From a virus: DNA of 64,000 nt. Location of the stretch: positions 25,517-89,516 of IMG/VR virus record IMGVR_UViG_3300044972_002666; one strand, 5' to 3'. The notes under the pieces were generated by a model, which was not told the origin of the DNA, searched no databases, and worked only from the letters and a program-made list of their open reading frames with translations. Made by a program: the position numbers and the translations under genes. Shown here in pieces: positions 34,170-42,644 of the stretch. The stretch's first letter is position 1. The number at the start of each line of letters is the position of its first letter.

Positions 34170-34210
34170 GATAATGAATAGATCTTACAAAGGAGGATTA
34201 TTTAATTCTA

Positions 34211-34690
34211 TTAATCTATTATTTGTTGGTTGATTCTAGTTTTCAAAGCCCCGATAGCAGATTGTAGATCCTCAAATACTGGAATATTTTCTCTGGTGCA
34301 AAGGATATCTACGTTTCCTTTTCTCCAGAATCCTTTAGGACAACAAACAATCATTTTTCCGTATGTGGAATATCTTCCTAGTTCTAGTAGAGATATTGGA
34401 GATTGTGTTTCTGGAGAGAAGTACATGAAGATGGCATCACATCTTTCCAATTTGTTCAACTCCCAATTAACCTGATGATTAAATTGTGGATTAGATTGCT
34501 CTTGAGTCCATGAGCTATCCCAGTCATCTCTTCTAGGATTAAAAATTGTAACGTCTAATTTTTCTAATTCTTTCTCAACTGTTTTTTGCCAGTCTTCAGC
34601 TTTTCCCATTTCGATGGATCCTGCTAAAAATACTGCCGGATAAAATTCTACTTCTTGATCTGAGTCTGTTGGTTTGATTACTTTTGCCAT
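34211..34690 (-). CDS. Nucleoside 2-deoxyribosyltransferase-like protein
   Basis: 159 residues. AVFLAGSIEMGKAEDWQK opens like the family (FLAGSI), TIFNPRRDDWDSSW and CDAIFMYFSPETQSPISLLELGRYS carry the usual Asp and the catalytic Glu in S-x-x-E-L-G. These enzymes cleave or exchange N-glycosidic bonds of deoxynucleosides. The related SLOG/TIR-like fold also handles NAD-type ligands. It lies within the NAD/nucleotide region. Confidence 0.82.
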   Translation of the reverse strand: MAKVIKPTDSDQEVEFYPAVFLAGSIEMGKAEDWQKTVEKELEKLDVTIFNPRRDDWDSSWTQEQSNPQFNHQVNWELNKLERCDAIFMYFSPETQSPISLLELGRYSTYGKMIVCCPKGFWRKGNVDILCTRENIPVFEDLQSAIGALKTRINQQIID

Positions 34691-34750
34691 AATGTTTATT
34701 TATAATGTTTAAGTATTATAGATTGTCTTACCTCCTATGTTTCACAACAA

Positions 34751-34778
34751 AAAATCCCAGCATTGCTACTGGGATTTT
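34751..34778 (-). terminator. Rho-independent terminator
   Basis: 10-bp stem AAAATCCCAG/CTGGGATTTT with an 8-nt loop, followed on the minus strand by TTGTTGTG. It follows the SPFH gene. Also usable on the plus strand. Confidence 0.88.
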
Positions 34779-34794
34779 TATTAGTTAGCTTTGG

Positions 34795-36717
34795 TTATTT
34801 CTTTTTAGGTTCTTCTTTAACCTCTGATTTAACCTCGATCGTTTTAACCGAATTGTCTTGGTCTTTACCTTGGAACTTTTTAAGTAATTCAAGGCCTAAT
34901 AGTCCTGACATTGGGTTAGCTTCTCCGTTACCTCCTACGATTAGGAATTCAGGGATAATTTTGATTTTGTTTTCTCCGATTGCTTCAGTGATTTTGAAGT
35001 TAGCAAAGTTGTCGCCTCCCATTGCTTCTACTTGTAATCTGTAAGACTCGGCTGTTGATTTACCAATTGCCTCGATAGATAAAGCTTGAGCTTCACCGGT
35101 CAATTTGATTTGTTGGGCTTCTGCTTCTGCCATTACTTTCTTAGCTTTAGCTTCTGCATTAGCTTTTAATTCTAGAGCTTTAGCGTTACCACCAGCGGTT
35201 AATTCTAACGCTTTAGCAGATCCTTCAGATTTCTTAACTGCTGCTTCTGCTTCACGTTGTGCAATTTCAACTGACTGTTGTGCTTTTACCATCTCTCCTT
35301 GCATATCTGCTAGAGCTTTAGCTGACTGTAAAGTCTTACGTTGGTCTTGGGCTTTACGTTGAGTTTCGAATGTTATCTCTTCTTCCTGTGCAATCTTACG
35401 ATCGGTTAGGGTTTTCATTAGAGATTCAGGGGGAACGATATCCCCAATTAGTGTATCTACTGCATGAACGTTGTATTCATCCAATACTTTAGAAATATTG
35501 TCTTTGGCCGCATTTTGACGTTGCTGACGAGTTGCCAAGAAAGCAATAACATCTGAGTCTTGTGCAGAGTTACGGAAGTAGTTACCGATCGTTGGTTCTA
35601 GAACCTGAGATACTAGGTTAGCCATTGATCCAAATCTTGCGATTACCTTGGGTGCTTCATTTGCTGGTATGTGGATGATCTGAGATACATCGATATTGAA
35701 TGGAAAACCGTCTTTGGAACGAACTGTAATTGTACTTAAGTTCTTGTCCAGATTGTGAGATTCGTTACGAGCATTTGCCCAGTTAAGAACCAAGTTAGTG
35801 GTTGGTACGATCTCGATTTTTTGAGTGTAAGGGTTGATTGCGTATTTACCTGGATCTAATGGTGTTGCCCATACCCCTCTTTGACCCTTCTTAACGATAT
35901 TACCATGTTTGAAGGTCTCTCCACTTGTGTCTACTCCTTCTTCTCCAACGAATGAGATTACTACCCCAACGTGACCGATAGGAATTTGAGTCATTTCTTT
36001 TTTCTCAATCTCTACTGCCCAAGGGTTAAGTGAGTAAGAACCTGCCTGGATAACTTGAGTCTGTAAACCCCTTTGACCGCCGGCTCCTAAGAATTTATCA
36101 AAGTCCTGGAAGTTGTTGTGACCTTCGATTTGGTTACCTGCAATGCTACCTGGACCTAGTGGAATACCATCTAAAGCTGTTACTACACCTACCATTCCAT
36201 CTTCGATATAAGTGATTTCAGTAACTGAGATGTCAAATAAGAAAGTGTTAATACGATATACACCGTTGTTAAGATAACCTACCTGTTTACCTCTTTGTCC
36301 ACCTTGTGTTAAGAAAGATCTGGTATCCTGATAATTATCACATTCTACGTGACGGGCTAAAATCGAACCGGTTGGAAGTGGATTACCGTCTTTAGCTGAT
36401 AATAGACCAATTTTTCCTTGTGGGATAACGGTTAATGAAGCTTCATCGACAGAATACTGCCATACCCAGTAGAACCAATACAAACCAGGAGCTAATGGAT
36501 CTGCTTGGAAACCTGCTTCTCCATTAAGTGCGATAATTTTACCGTCTGGTAGAGATCTATTAGAACCAAAGAGAACGAATTTCTTTGTAACTAGACCGAT
36601 TTTGTCTTCCGGGATGATGATCATACCGAAGAATACTCGCAATGTGAATTTGTAAAACACAATTGCTAGGAGCGGGATTAATACCCATGCGTAGCTTAAA
36701 GCTAATTGGATTGTCAT
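34795..36717 (-). CDS. SPFH/flotillin-like membrane protein
   Basis: 640 residues. One N-terminal membrane segment (YAWVLIPLLAIVFYKFTLRVFF), tandem beta modules with repeated GYLNNGVYRIN / QAGSYSLNPWA / LDPGKYAINPY elements, an SPFH domain around residues 290-430, and a long Ala/Lys/Glu coiled coil with EAEAQQIKLTGEAQA, typical of flotillins. It probably organises the host inner membrane into microdomains, possibly during takeover or against abortive defence. Codon use is less AT-rich than its neighbours. Confidence 0.9.
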   Translation of the reverse strand: MTIQLALSYAWVLIPLLAIVFYKFTLRVFFGMIIIPEDKIGLVTKKFVLFGSNRSLPDGKIIALNGEAGFQADPLAPGLYWFYWVWQYSVDEASLTVIPQGKIGLLSAKDGNPLPTGSILARHVECDNYQDTRSFLTQGGQRGKQVGYLNNGVYRINTFLFDISVTEITYIEDGMVGVVTALDGIPLGPGSIAGNQIEGHNNFQDFDKFLGAGGQRGLQTQVIQAGSYSLNPWAVEIEKKEMTQIPIGHVGVVISFVGEEGVDTSGETFKHGNIVKKGQRGVWATPLDPGKYAINPYTQKIEIVPTTNLVLNWANARNESHNLDKNLSTITVRSKDGFPFNIDVSQIIHIPANEAPKVIARFGSMANLVSQVLEPTIGNYFRNSAQDSDVIAFLATRQQRQNAAKDNISKVLDEYNVHAVDTLIGDIVPPESLMKTLTDRKIAQEEEITFETQRKAQDQRKTLQSAKALADMQGEMVKAQQSVEIAQREAEAAVKKSEGSAKALELTAGGNAKALELKANAEAKAKKVMAEAEAQQIKLTGEAQALSIEAIGKSTAESYRLQVEAMGGDNFANFKITEAIGENKIKIIPEFLIVGGNGEANPMSGLLGLELLKKFQGKDQDNSVKTIEVKSEVKEEPKKK

Positions 36718-36750
36718 TTTTTATTTTTTATTGATTAATTGTTCTTGGTG

Positions 36751-36760
36751 ATATACGGTC
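36751..36760 (-). promoter_or_regulatory. Motif A promoter of the SPFH gene
   Basis: Minus-strand GACCGTATAT, 33 nt before ATG 36717; its first base is also the last base of the GC-rich hairpin at 36760-36780. Confidence 0.55.
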
Positions 36761-36780
36761 ACCGGGGAAACCCCCCGGTG
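36760..36780 (-). terminator. GC-rich hairpin between nadV-like gene and SPFH promoter
   Basis: 8-bp stem CACCGGGG/CCCCGGTG after the NAMPT-like stop. No T-run follows; instead motif A begins at its edge. It may terminate, or insulate the two units. Confidence 0.5.
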
Positions 36781-36792
36781 ATACCGATTTTT

Positions 36793-38322
36793 TTAGTTTA
36801 ATTTTGATCTAACTTCAGTTAATGTAGTTTGATTGTAGAATTTACCATTTTCGTAGATGGTTTGTAAGATGCCTCCTTCTTCTTGTTCTGGGGTACATTG
36901 GGTTTTTACTTCATACTTAGTATAAGTAATTCCAGTTTCCTCGGAAGTTACTGAAACTTCATCGACTCTAATAAGTCCTTTTAAGGATTTCTTAGTTCCA
37001 TCGTCTGTGATAGGATCTTTGTAGATGTCGTAGCCTACTTTAGTACCGTTTTCTTCTACTTCGAACCATGCTCCTTTAGCTGCGAAGCCTAAGGTGTCTC
37101 TGGTGTTCATTTGGTAGGTGTAAGAACCGATACCTAAAACGATATTGGTAGTTGCAAATCCTTTAGCTGCTAATCTTTCGTAGATTTGGATTTGTCTGTC
37201 CAAGGTAATAGAGTCCCCGTAGATTGCTCCGATGTGAGGATCAAGTACTTTGTAACCTTCTTCGTTGATTGTACCTCCGAAGATGTCCCAAAGTAATTCG
37301 ATAACTCCTTTGTATTCTGGGCTTTCTTTGTATTCTTCTTTATATCCCACTCCTTCCTCAAGAACTTTATTTTCTAATCCGCAAATAATATCTACTGGGT
37401 CTCCTGAGTCAGGTCTGATAACCAATTTACCGTCTCTGGCCATGATAGCCTCTTTGTTGGCAGGTAAATATTTGGTGATTAGTGTCCATAAATCGAATGT
37501 GTCTGAAACGATTGAAAGGATACCTTTGTCGAATTCTCTTAACCAGTCTGCTATCATTTGTTGTTCGCCGACTGTGAAAATTTTGGTGGTAGATACTGAG
37601 TGTTCTGAAGCGTTTACAGAATTGATGCAGACCTCGTTTTTAGGCTCGTTGTAGAAGTATCGAGCTGCTGGGATACAAACTATTGTGTCTGAACCTCTGA
37701 ATGATGTAGCGTGTCCTAAACCGCTTGCTAACATGTCCCAAGGAGACAAACCTCTAGCCGAGAAGTCGTGAGCTAGGAAAGGAACTAACCAGATGTTTTT
37801 AGGGTCTGTTTTTCTTACCCATTCGATCAGGTTTCTTTTGTACTGTAAAGCGATTGTAGCTGATGTTGAAGGCTTCCAAGCTAATGAAGAGATGATGGTT
37901 TCCAAATAAAGGGTTAACCAAGCAAATCCATCCACGGTATTAATGAAGGTCATGTGTGGAACATTTGGAAGAGTTTCGATACCTTCTGGTAAAGATTTAA
38001 CTTTGATAGGCAAGTAACCTAATTTGTGGAGAGCTTCGAAATGAGAAGCATCATACTCGAGGCCGAGATACATTGCCATATCATTTCCGAATTCCATTGC
38101 TTCTTCTAAAGGAAGCTTGAAGAAATTTTCTTCGAATTCATCGTGTAACCATTTAACAGCTAGTTGCTGGCCAAACGATACGATTTTTTTAACTCCTTTT
38201 GGAGCGTGTTTAATACTTCGTGGAATCCAGGTTCCGTATAAACGAGTTGTTCCTGGTGCTAGCATTCTTTTGTGGCCAATTTTGTAGCCGTCTGTGTAGA
38301 ATAGTGAATTACATTTAAACAT
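36793..38322 (-). CDS. nadV: Nicotinamide phosphoribosyltransferase-like protein (NAMPT/NadV or NARP1 Namat)
   Basis: 509 residues, full NAMPT length. Recognisable segments: FYTDGYKIGHKRMLAPG (N-terminal), HDFSARGLSPWD (R-G in the nicotinamide pocket), CINSVNASEHSV (catalytic HisH247 region), VSDTFDLWTL, RPDSGDPVDI (PRPP/ribose site) and GIGSYTYQMNTRDTLGFA. It joins nicotinamide to PRPP giving NMN. In the NARP1 anti-defence pathway a NAMPT homologue instead uses ADP-ribose-pyrophosphate to make NAD+. A Prs-like gene lies 5 kb upstream, so either reading is possible. Confidence 0.93.
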   Translation of the reverse strand: MFKCNSLFYTDGYKIGHKRMLAPGTTRLYGTWIPRSIKHAPKGVKKIVSFGQQLAVKWLHDEFEENFFKLPLEEAMEFGNDMAMYLGLEYDASHFEALHKLGYLPIKVKSLPEGIETLPNVPHMTFINTVDGFAWLTLYLETIISSLAWKPSTSATIALQYKRNLIEWVRKTDPKNIWLVPFLAHDFSARGLSPWDMLASGLGHATSFRGSDTIVCIPAARYFYNEPKNEVCINSVNASEHSVSTTKIFTVGEQQMIADWLREFDKGILSIVSDTFDLWTLITKYLPANKEAIMARDGKLVIRPDSGDPVDIICGLENKVLEEGVGYKEEYKESPEYKGVIELLWDIFGGTINEEGYKVLDPHIGAIYGDSITLDRQIQIYERLAAKGFATTNIVLGIGSYTYQMNTRDTLGFAAKGAWFEVEENGTKVGYDIYKDPITDDGTKKSLKGLIRVDEVSVTSEETGITYTKYEVKTQCTPEQEEGGILQTIYENGKFYNQTTLTEVRSKLN

Positions 38323-38341
38323 AATATTTATTATTTTATTG

Positions 38342-38352
38342 AATATACGGTC
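38342..38352 (-). promoter_or_regulatory. Motif A promoter of the NAMPT-like gene
   Basis: Minus-strand GACCGTATATT, 19 nt before ATG 38322; perfect consensus. Confidence 0.6.
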
Positions 38353-38359
38353 CTCCTGA

Positions 38360-38524
38360 TTAATCTACGTCGAAATTAGGAGAATTTTCTGAATAATATT
38401 CTTGATATTCAAAATCATCCTCGATCTGTTTTATTATTACAGACTCGGTTGGATTAACCTCTTTTGAAGGGTTTTGTTGGGATTGGATATTTTCCAATTC
38501 TTTTTCTTTTGGGTTCATTTTCAT
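38360..38524 (-). CDS. Small acidic protein (about 54 residues)
   Basis: A short minus-strand frame, start ATG 38524 or 38518, ending TAA at 38360: MNPKEKELENIQSQQ, then Ser/Glu-rich to SENSPNFDVD. It fills the gap between the HAD and NAMPT-like genes, with a motif-A variant (AACGTATAATT) just upstream, overlapping the HAD stop. No family. Confidence 0.5.
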   Translation of the reverse strand: MKMNPKEKELENIQSQQNPSKEVNPTESVIIKQIEDDFEYQEYYSENSPNFDVD

Positions 38525-38532
38525 TTTCTTAA

Positions 38533-38976
38533 TTATACGTTGATTCCTAAAACTCTTCTTTTTCCTCTAATTCTATACGTTGCCATTTCTAGAATGTTTA
38601 GGGATTCATTCATTCCACCTCTGTCATCCAGGAAAATGTTGGCATAGATTTTACCTTTTTTACCGTAAGGTAAGTCGATTGGATTTTTATTGATCGAGTC
38701 GATTGTGAGGCCAATGCTTTTACAATAGTCTTCGATTTCTGGATATCTTGCTTTGTCACAAGAAGTAAAGATTACGATGTAAGCTCCGGTTTCTCTAGCA
38801 ACCTTTAGAACTTCTAGAACCCTTTCTGGATTAAAATTCTCCATCTTCCATGGGGAAATTGTGTCGTCATAATCACATCCGATGATTATCTTTCCATACT
38901 GTTCCCATTCACTTTCTAGTCTTTCTAGATAAGGGATAGAGTCCGGATTTGTTTCGAAATATTCTCTTAATTCCAT
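38533..38976 (-). CDS. HAD-like phosphatase/5'-nucleotidase-like protein
   Basis: 147 residues. IIIGCDYDDTISPW is the DxDxT motif, IVIFTSCDKARYPE motif II and ANIFLDDRGGMNESL the acidic motif. It resembles phage hydrolases annotated as HAD or nucleotidase-like. It sits in the nucleotide region, so a nucleotide monophosphate substrate is plausible. Confidence 0.75.
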   Translation of the reverse strand: MELREYFETNPDSIPYLERLESEWEQYGKIIIGCDYDDTISPWKMENFNPERVLEVLKVARETGAYIVIFTSCDKARYPEIEDYCKSIGLTIDSINKNPIDLPYGKKGKIYANIFLDDRGGMNESLNILEMATYRIRGKRRVLGINV

Positions 38977-38992
38977 AAAGGTATTTTATTTA

Positions 38993-39003
38993 AATATACG
39001 GTT
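38993..39003 (-). promoter_or_regulatory. Motif A promoter
   Basis: Minus-strand AACCGTATATT, 16 nt before ATG 38976; one mismatch to consensus. Confidence 0.55.
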
Positions 39004-39346
39004 AGATAGAAGGATCATATTCCATATACGTGATCTGGATTCCTTTTCTTCTGGCAAATTCGACCTCTTCTGCAACACCTCTCGATCTATCCCAACCTTC
39101 CATTTTATAAACTATGATTTCGTCACAAGCCTGGAGAATGGAAAGACAAAAATTCTCCCAGAATGGCCAGTCAATTGGCATTGGTTTAAATCCAACCAGC
39201 GTGTGACCATAAGTAATAGGGGAAATTGCAACCTGACCCTCTGAGCAAAGCTTAGCCGCAAGCCTCGAGACTTTTTTAAAGTTCTCCTCGGTAACATCAG
39301 GGTCGGGATTAGAATAAGGAGAAGCTATATAAATTACTCTACTCAT
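39002..39346 (-). CDS. DUF1937/DUF4406-like nucleoside deoxyribosyltransferase-fold protein
   Basis: 114 residues. VIYIASPYSNPDPDVTEENF, AISPITYGHTLV and RSRGVAEEVEFARRKGI match the small deoxyribosyltransferase-fold group (IAxPYS...; SxGVxxEhxxA), with the Glu of the terminal motif as probable catalytic residue. A distant relative of the protein at 34211-34690. Confidence 0.78.
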   Translation of the reverse strand: MSRVIYIASPYSNPDPDVTEENFKKVSRLAAKLCSEGQVAISPITYGHTLVGFKPMPIDWPFWENFCLSILQACDEIIVYKMEGWDRSRGVAEEVEFARRKGIQITYMEYDPSI

Positions 39347-39616
39347 TTAGCATCTTAATAAACCACCACCTTCATCTCTAAAAGGAAATCCTGATCCAGG
39401 AAATCCGGGATATACATTAAATCCATGTTCTTGTCCTAATTCCTCTAGAGACGGTTTTTCGTTCTCCTTAGCTGGGATTTCTGCAACATGCTCAAAAATT
39501 CCATTCAGCCTGGATTTTATTTTTTCGACCTGCTCCTTAGTTGGAGTTGGCCCGCAAGCTTCTAGAAATCCATCAAGCCAGATAACAAAATTTCTTGTTT
39601 CTTCCATGGTTAACAT
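39347..39616 (-). CDS. Small phage protein, paralogue of the upstream gene
   Basis: 89 residues. The first half (ETRNFVIWLDGFLEACG, then EQVEKIKSRLNGIFEHV) aligns with its neighbour's EFAYWLQGFFELSET and RQVETIKNHLKLVFYH, so the two are tandem duplicates of a helical domain often seen in phages. The second half is Gly/Pro-rich. Overlaps the neighbour by 7 nt. Confidence 0.7.
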   Translation of the reverse strand: MLTMEETRNFVIWLDGFLEACGPTPTKEQVEKIKSRLNGIFEHVAEIPAKENEKPSLEELGQEHGFNVYPGFPGSGFPFRDEGGGLLRC

Positions 39617-39849
39617 TTTATAGTTCTTGGGTTAGAATTTCTCGGAGTTCTCTTTTGAGGTTCTCCGTCGTGAATTTTTTGCATGGTTTCCTGTACTACA
39701 GGATCTGTAGAATAGGAAGGATCTATCTCATGATAGAAAACCAGCTTCAAATGATTTTTAATAGTTTCGACCTGTCTTTCCGACAAGGTGTTAGTTTCGC
39801 TAAGTTCGAAGAACCCTTGTAACCAATATGCAAATTCTGTACTTTTCAT
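39610..39849 (-). CDS. Small phage protein, paralogue of the downstream gene
   Basis: 79 residues: MKSTEFAYWLQGFFELSE, a helix-turn-helix-like hairpin, then a polar tail. The YWLQGFFE pattern is a recurrent phage domain of unknown function. ATG immediately follows the NADAR stop. Confidence 0.7.
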   Translation of the reverse strand: MKSTEFAYWLQGFFELSETNTLSERQVETIKNHLKLVFYHEIDPSYSTDPVVQETMQKIHDGEPQKRTPRNSNPRTIKC

Positions 39850-40323
39850 TTAATTTAATTCTTTTTTTACTAAGTTTAACGCCCATCCAAGCAAGTTCAG
39901 TCCCCTCCAGTGTTCTGGAGATTCTATATTTGGATGATCCTCTGCCATTCCAATTCCCCAAATTTGATCCAAGGGTGAAGCTTCTACCAGGATTCTATTC
40001 TCGGTGGAAAGAAGATCTGATTTTAGATCCTCATTTTGAGAAAATTTAGCTAGATTTCCTTTATAGACTATGCTCAAGCAAACCGAATCCCAAATGTTTT
40101 TATCAAACCCTTGAATTTGTCTTCCGAGTGCTTTTTGCTCTTTCGGATTCTCTGTCAGAAGTATCTGAGATGCAATATAAAAGTCGCTGAAGACGATAGC
40201 TTTTTGATGCATCATATATTGCTCACAAGAGCTATACTCAACACCGTCGATTGTCATTTTTGCTTTGTGCCACTGAGAATAAATCCCGTTCCAAAAGAAG
40301 ACATATTTTTCTGTTATTTTCAT
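39850..40323 (-). CDS. NADAR (YbiA-like) N-glycosidase family protein
   Basis: 157 residues. FFWNGIYSQWHKAKMTIDGVEYSSCEQYMMHQKA is the conserved NADAR front end (F..G..S.W), with the QxMMxxKA catalytic segment. GRQIQGFDKNIWDSVCLSIV and LVEASPLDQIWGIGMAEDHP (S-P-x-D-x-x-W-G-x-G) complete the family pattern. NADAR proteins remove ADP-ribose from modified nucleobases or cleave related N-glycosidic intermediates. In a phage, reversal of ADP-ribosylating defences is plausible. It overlaps the PurA gene by 4 nt. Confidence 0.92.
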   Translation of the reverse strand: MKITEKYVFFWNGIYSQWHKAKMTIDGVEYSSCEQYMMHQKAIVFSDFYIASQILLTENPKEQKALGRQIQGFDKNIWDSVCLSIVYKGNLAKFSQNEDLKSDLLSTENRILVEASPLDQIWGIGMAEDHPNIESPEHWRGLNLLGWALNLVKKELN

Positions 40324-41378
40324 TTTAATTGTTGTATTTTATCAAGTGAATCCCCGTAAGAGACGAACACTTTATTGAATTTAATTTCTAATTTTTCTAG
40401 CAATTTTTCTACATCTATTGGATATTGATCCATGCAGGTAATTACTAGATTTTTGGTTTGACCCTCAGAAAAATGAGAGTCACATTTTAAAGAATAGTTT
40501 AGAAGATCCAAATCTAAATCTGCTGTTCTAAAATTTCCTTGGTATTCATGAGAGACGTTTGTCTCCAATTCATTATTAATTAGGGGAAGTTCTTTTTCTC
40601 CTGGAAGAAATCCAGCTCCGTGTCTAGTTAAATAAGATCTTGTGATGTAGTAGATTTCGTTTGAATGCAGAGGAGAAATTTCCAGTGCATTTTTAGATGT
40701 TGTATTAGATCTGGTAACGTTTGGAAAAAATCCAAAATCCATATCTAAAAGAACCCCTTGAGCCCCTTCAAATATAGCATCTGAATAATTTAAAAGAACT
40801 TTTTCATTTGTCAATTGAACTATAGTAGTTACAATTGTTACGTCTTCTAAAAAGTTATCGATTTCGAGATCCTCCATTCCGTAATACTTAGCAATGTTTT
40901 CTAATTTTGCTTTGAAGACTTCTGGATAGAACATATCCTGTGCATAAAGCTTATAAAAGTTTTCGTGTCTTTTAAGAGTTGATCCAAATCCTACCCCGAC
41001 TGTTCCATGACTCACATTCTGGGAATCTTTTCGGTTGCTGTATAAATCGTAAGGTGTTGTGATTGGACATAAAGGATCAAGATAAAATCCTGGGAATTTT
41101 AAAGATTTATCCAGTAGAAATTTTAATTCATTTAGAAATGCTGTCGGAGAGAATGTGCAATATTTGCTCCAGTACGTTGGAACTTTTTGAAGTGTTCCTG
41201 ATCCAAAGCTAGAAAACACATGTCTTTTTCCTTTGAAGGATACTGTGTGACCTGCTTGGTGACCCCCGTTGAATCTAACAACGATGGGATTTTTAGATTG
41301 GGAACAGAGGAAAGAGGTGGTTAACCCCTTTCCTTCGTCTCCGTAGTTTAGTCCAATTACTATTTTGCTCGTATTCAT
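40320..41378 (-). CDS. purA: Adenylosuccinate synthetase (short PurA)
   Basis: 352 residues versus about 430 in cellular PurA. IGLNYGDEGKGLTTSFL (P-loop with catalytic Asp), VRFNGGHQAGHTV, IFEGAQGVLLDMDFG and VTRSNTTSKNALE are present. It links IMP and aspartate with GTP. The Asp in GDEGKG is retained, whereas 2-aminoadenine phages carry PurZ with this residue changed, so this is read as PurA and not PurZ. Motif A for it lies inside the upstream VWA gene (41425-41435). Confidence 0.92.
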   Translation of the reverse strand: MNTSKIVIGLNYGDEGKGLTTSFLCSQSKNPIVVRFNGGHQAGHTVSFKGKRHVFSSFGSGTLQKVPTYWSKYCTFSPTAFLNELKFLLDKSLKFPGFYLDPLCPITTPYDLYSNRKDSQNVSHGTVGVGFGSTLKRHENFYKLYAQDMFYPEVFKAKLENIAKYYGMEDLEIDNFLEDVTIVTTIVQLTNEKVLLNYSDAIFEGAQGVLLDMDFGFFPNVTRSNTTSKNALEISPLHSNEIYYITRSYLTRHGAGFLPGEKELPLINNELETNVSHEYQGNFRTADLDLDLLNYSLKCDSHFSEGQTKNLVITCMDQYPIDVEKLLEKLEIKFNKVFVSYGDSLDKIQQLK

Positions 41379-42259
41379 TATAGGATAATATCTACAGAGT
41401 CTTTTTCATCTGTAGTATTACTAGAATATACGGTCGCATTCTCAGAAGGTTTTCTTTCCCCTTGAATAGTTAAAATTGTTTCTGAGATAATTTTCGGGAT
41501 ATCTTTATAGTCTTTTGCAACTATAAGGTGATCTCCCATTAATTCTTTCCAAGCCGAATCAACTTTTCTGTAACCATGTTCTAAGAAGATATGGAAAACG
41601 TGATTTGTCTTTTGAGCTTGTTCTAGAAGAACTGTAGCATCCCAAGTAGATTGGCCTGATGCTGAATCCCCCATGATTTCCTTTACTGCAGACATTGGTA
41701 GAGAATTAAGGAAAGGCTCATCACCGATAGTGAATACGAATCCTTTTTGGTTTCTCTTCTCCCAAGCATCTGTTGCAACGTGATTTCCTGCGAAATACCA
41801 AGCTAATGGATAGCTTTCTCCGCCGTTTCCACCACCTCCGCCTTCGAGCCAGGTTCTGGTAAGCCACATGTCCAATTCTTCGTCACCAGATTCAAACTGT
41901 CCAACTTGGAGAGGTGATTTGTCACATTCGTGGTCACCGATAGCTCCAAACATAAGGGAAGCATCCTCTACACCTCTTTGAATTAGATTCCCCATTAAAG
42001 TTGGTAAACCGTCTTTAATCATTTCGTGGGGAATATGTCCCATGCTTCCGGTAACGTCCAAATAAAGCTGAATCGGGGTAGCATTCGGGTGAGCCTCGGA
42101 ATCTCTACATTCTCTGTAGACGATTCCTTTAGGTCTCATTTGCTCGTGAGCTTTACCCTCTTTACTTTGGGTAAAGATCTCGTTTCTTGATTTGCTATGA
42201 TAGCCAAAAGATTCGGATCTGATGGATCTATTATAGGTAGAATAACTTGAATTTCCCAT
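41378..42259 (-). CDS. VWA-domain phage protein
   Basis: 293 residues. PIQLYLDVTGSMGHIPHEMI carries MIDAS DxTGS, ASLMFGAIGDHECDKSPLQ follows, and an EGGGGGNGGESYPLAWY loop supplies the third MIDAS element. It is a stand-alone VWA protein of the type common in large phages. Partner unknown; distinct from the VWA at 24612-25565. It is preceded by a coiled-coil gene. Confidence 0.85.
   Translation of the reverse strand: MGNSSYSTYNRSIRSESFGYHSKSRNEIFTQSKEGKAHEQMRPKGIVYRECRDSEAHPNATPIQLYLDVTGSMGHIPHEMIKDGLPTLMGNLIQRGVEDASLMFGAIGDHECDKSPLQVGQFESGDEELDMWLTRTWLEGGGGGNGGESYPLAWYFAGNHVATDAWEKRNQKGFVFTIGDEPFLNSLPMSAVKEIMGDSASGQSTWDATVLLEQAQKTNHVFHIFLEHGYRKVDSAWKELMGDHLIVAKDYKDIPKIISETILTIQGERKPSENATVYSSNTTDEKDSVDIIL
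41425..41435 (-). promoter_or_regulatory. Motif A inside the VWA coding sequence
   Basis: Minus-strand GACCGTATATT, perfect consensus, about 46 nt upstream of the PurA ATG, embedded in the 3' end of the VWA gene (encoding NATVYSS). Confidence 0.5.
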
Positions 42260-42264
42260 ACGGA

Positions 42265-42624
42265 TTATTCAAATAAGTGGTTGTAACGAGTTCTTGCAAT
42301 TTCTAGAGTGATCTCTAAATTTCTAATTTTGAGACCGATCTCTACATCCTTTTGGATGAAAGCTTCTGCGTCAAAATCTGAAGCCATTACCAAAGAATCT
42401 GCTGTTGTTGGACTAAGGTCTAACATAGATTCTCTTTCTCTTTTTAGCTGTTTAATAGCTAATTCTGTGTCCTCAACTTTTCTTTTGTAGAGCATTTGAG
42501 CAGCTTCTGCGATTGCGATTGCTCTGTCTTCGCGGATCTTTTTGTTGTTACGCACTAAAGAGCCTACGAATGCACCTTTCATTTCTTCCAAGGTTCCGGT
42601 CATTTCATCAATTTGATTGTCCAT
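42265..42624 (-). CDS. Coiled-coil protein
   Basis: 119 residues, almost entirely helical with heptad-like Leu/Ile spacing (KRKVEDTELAIKQLKRERES; EIGLKIRNLEITLEIARTRY). No enzymatic motif. Probable partner of the VWA protein 5 nt downstream. Confidence 0.65.
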   Translation of the reverse strand: MDNQIDEMTGTLEEMKGAFVGSLVRNNKKIREDRAIAIAEAAQMLYKRKVEDTELAIKQLKRERESMLDLSPTTADSLVMASDFDAEAFIQKDVEIGLKIRNLEITLEIARTRYNHLFE

Positions 42625-42644
42625 GATATTTTATTTTATTTAAT

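Noticed and set aside
34190-34198. AAAGGAGGA as a Shine-Dalgarno sequence
   Set aside because: It is on the plus strand with no plus-strand gene downstream; minus-strand genes here use A-rich leaders.
40320-41378. PurZ (2-aminoadenine genome) assignment
   Set aside because: The catalytic Asp in GDEGKG is present and no DatZ/DpoZ-like gene is in the window.
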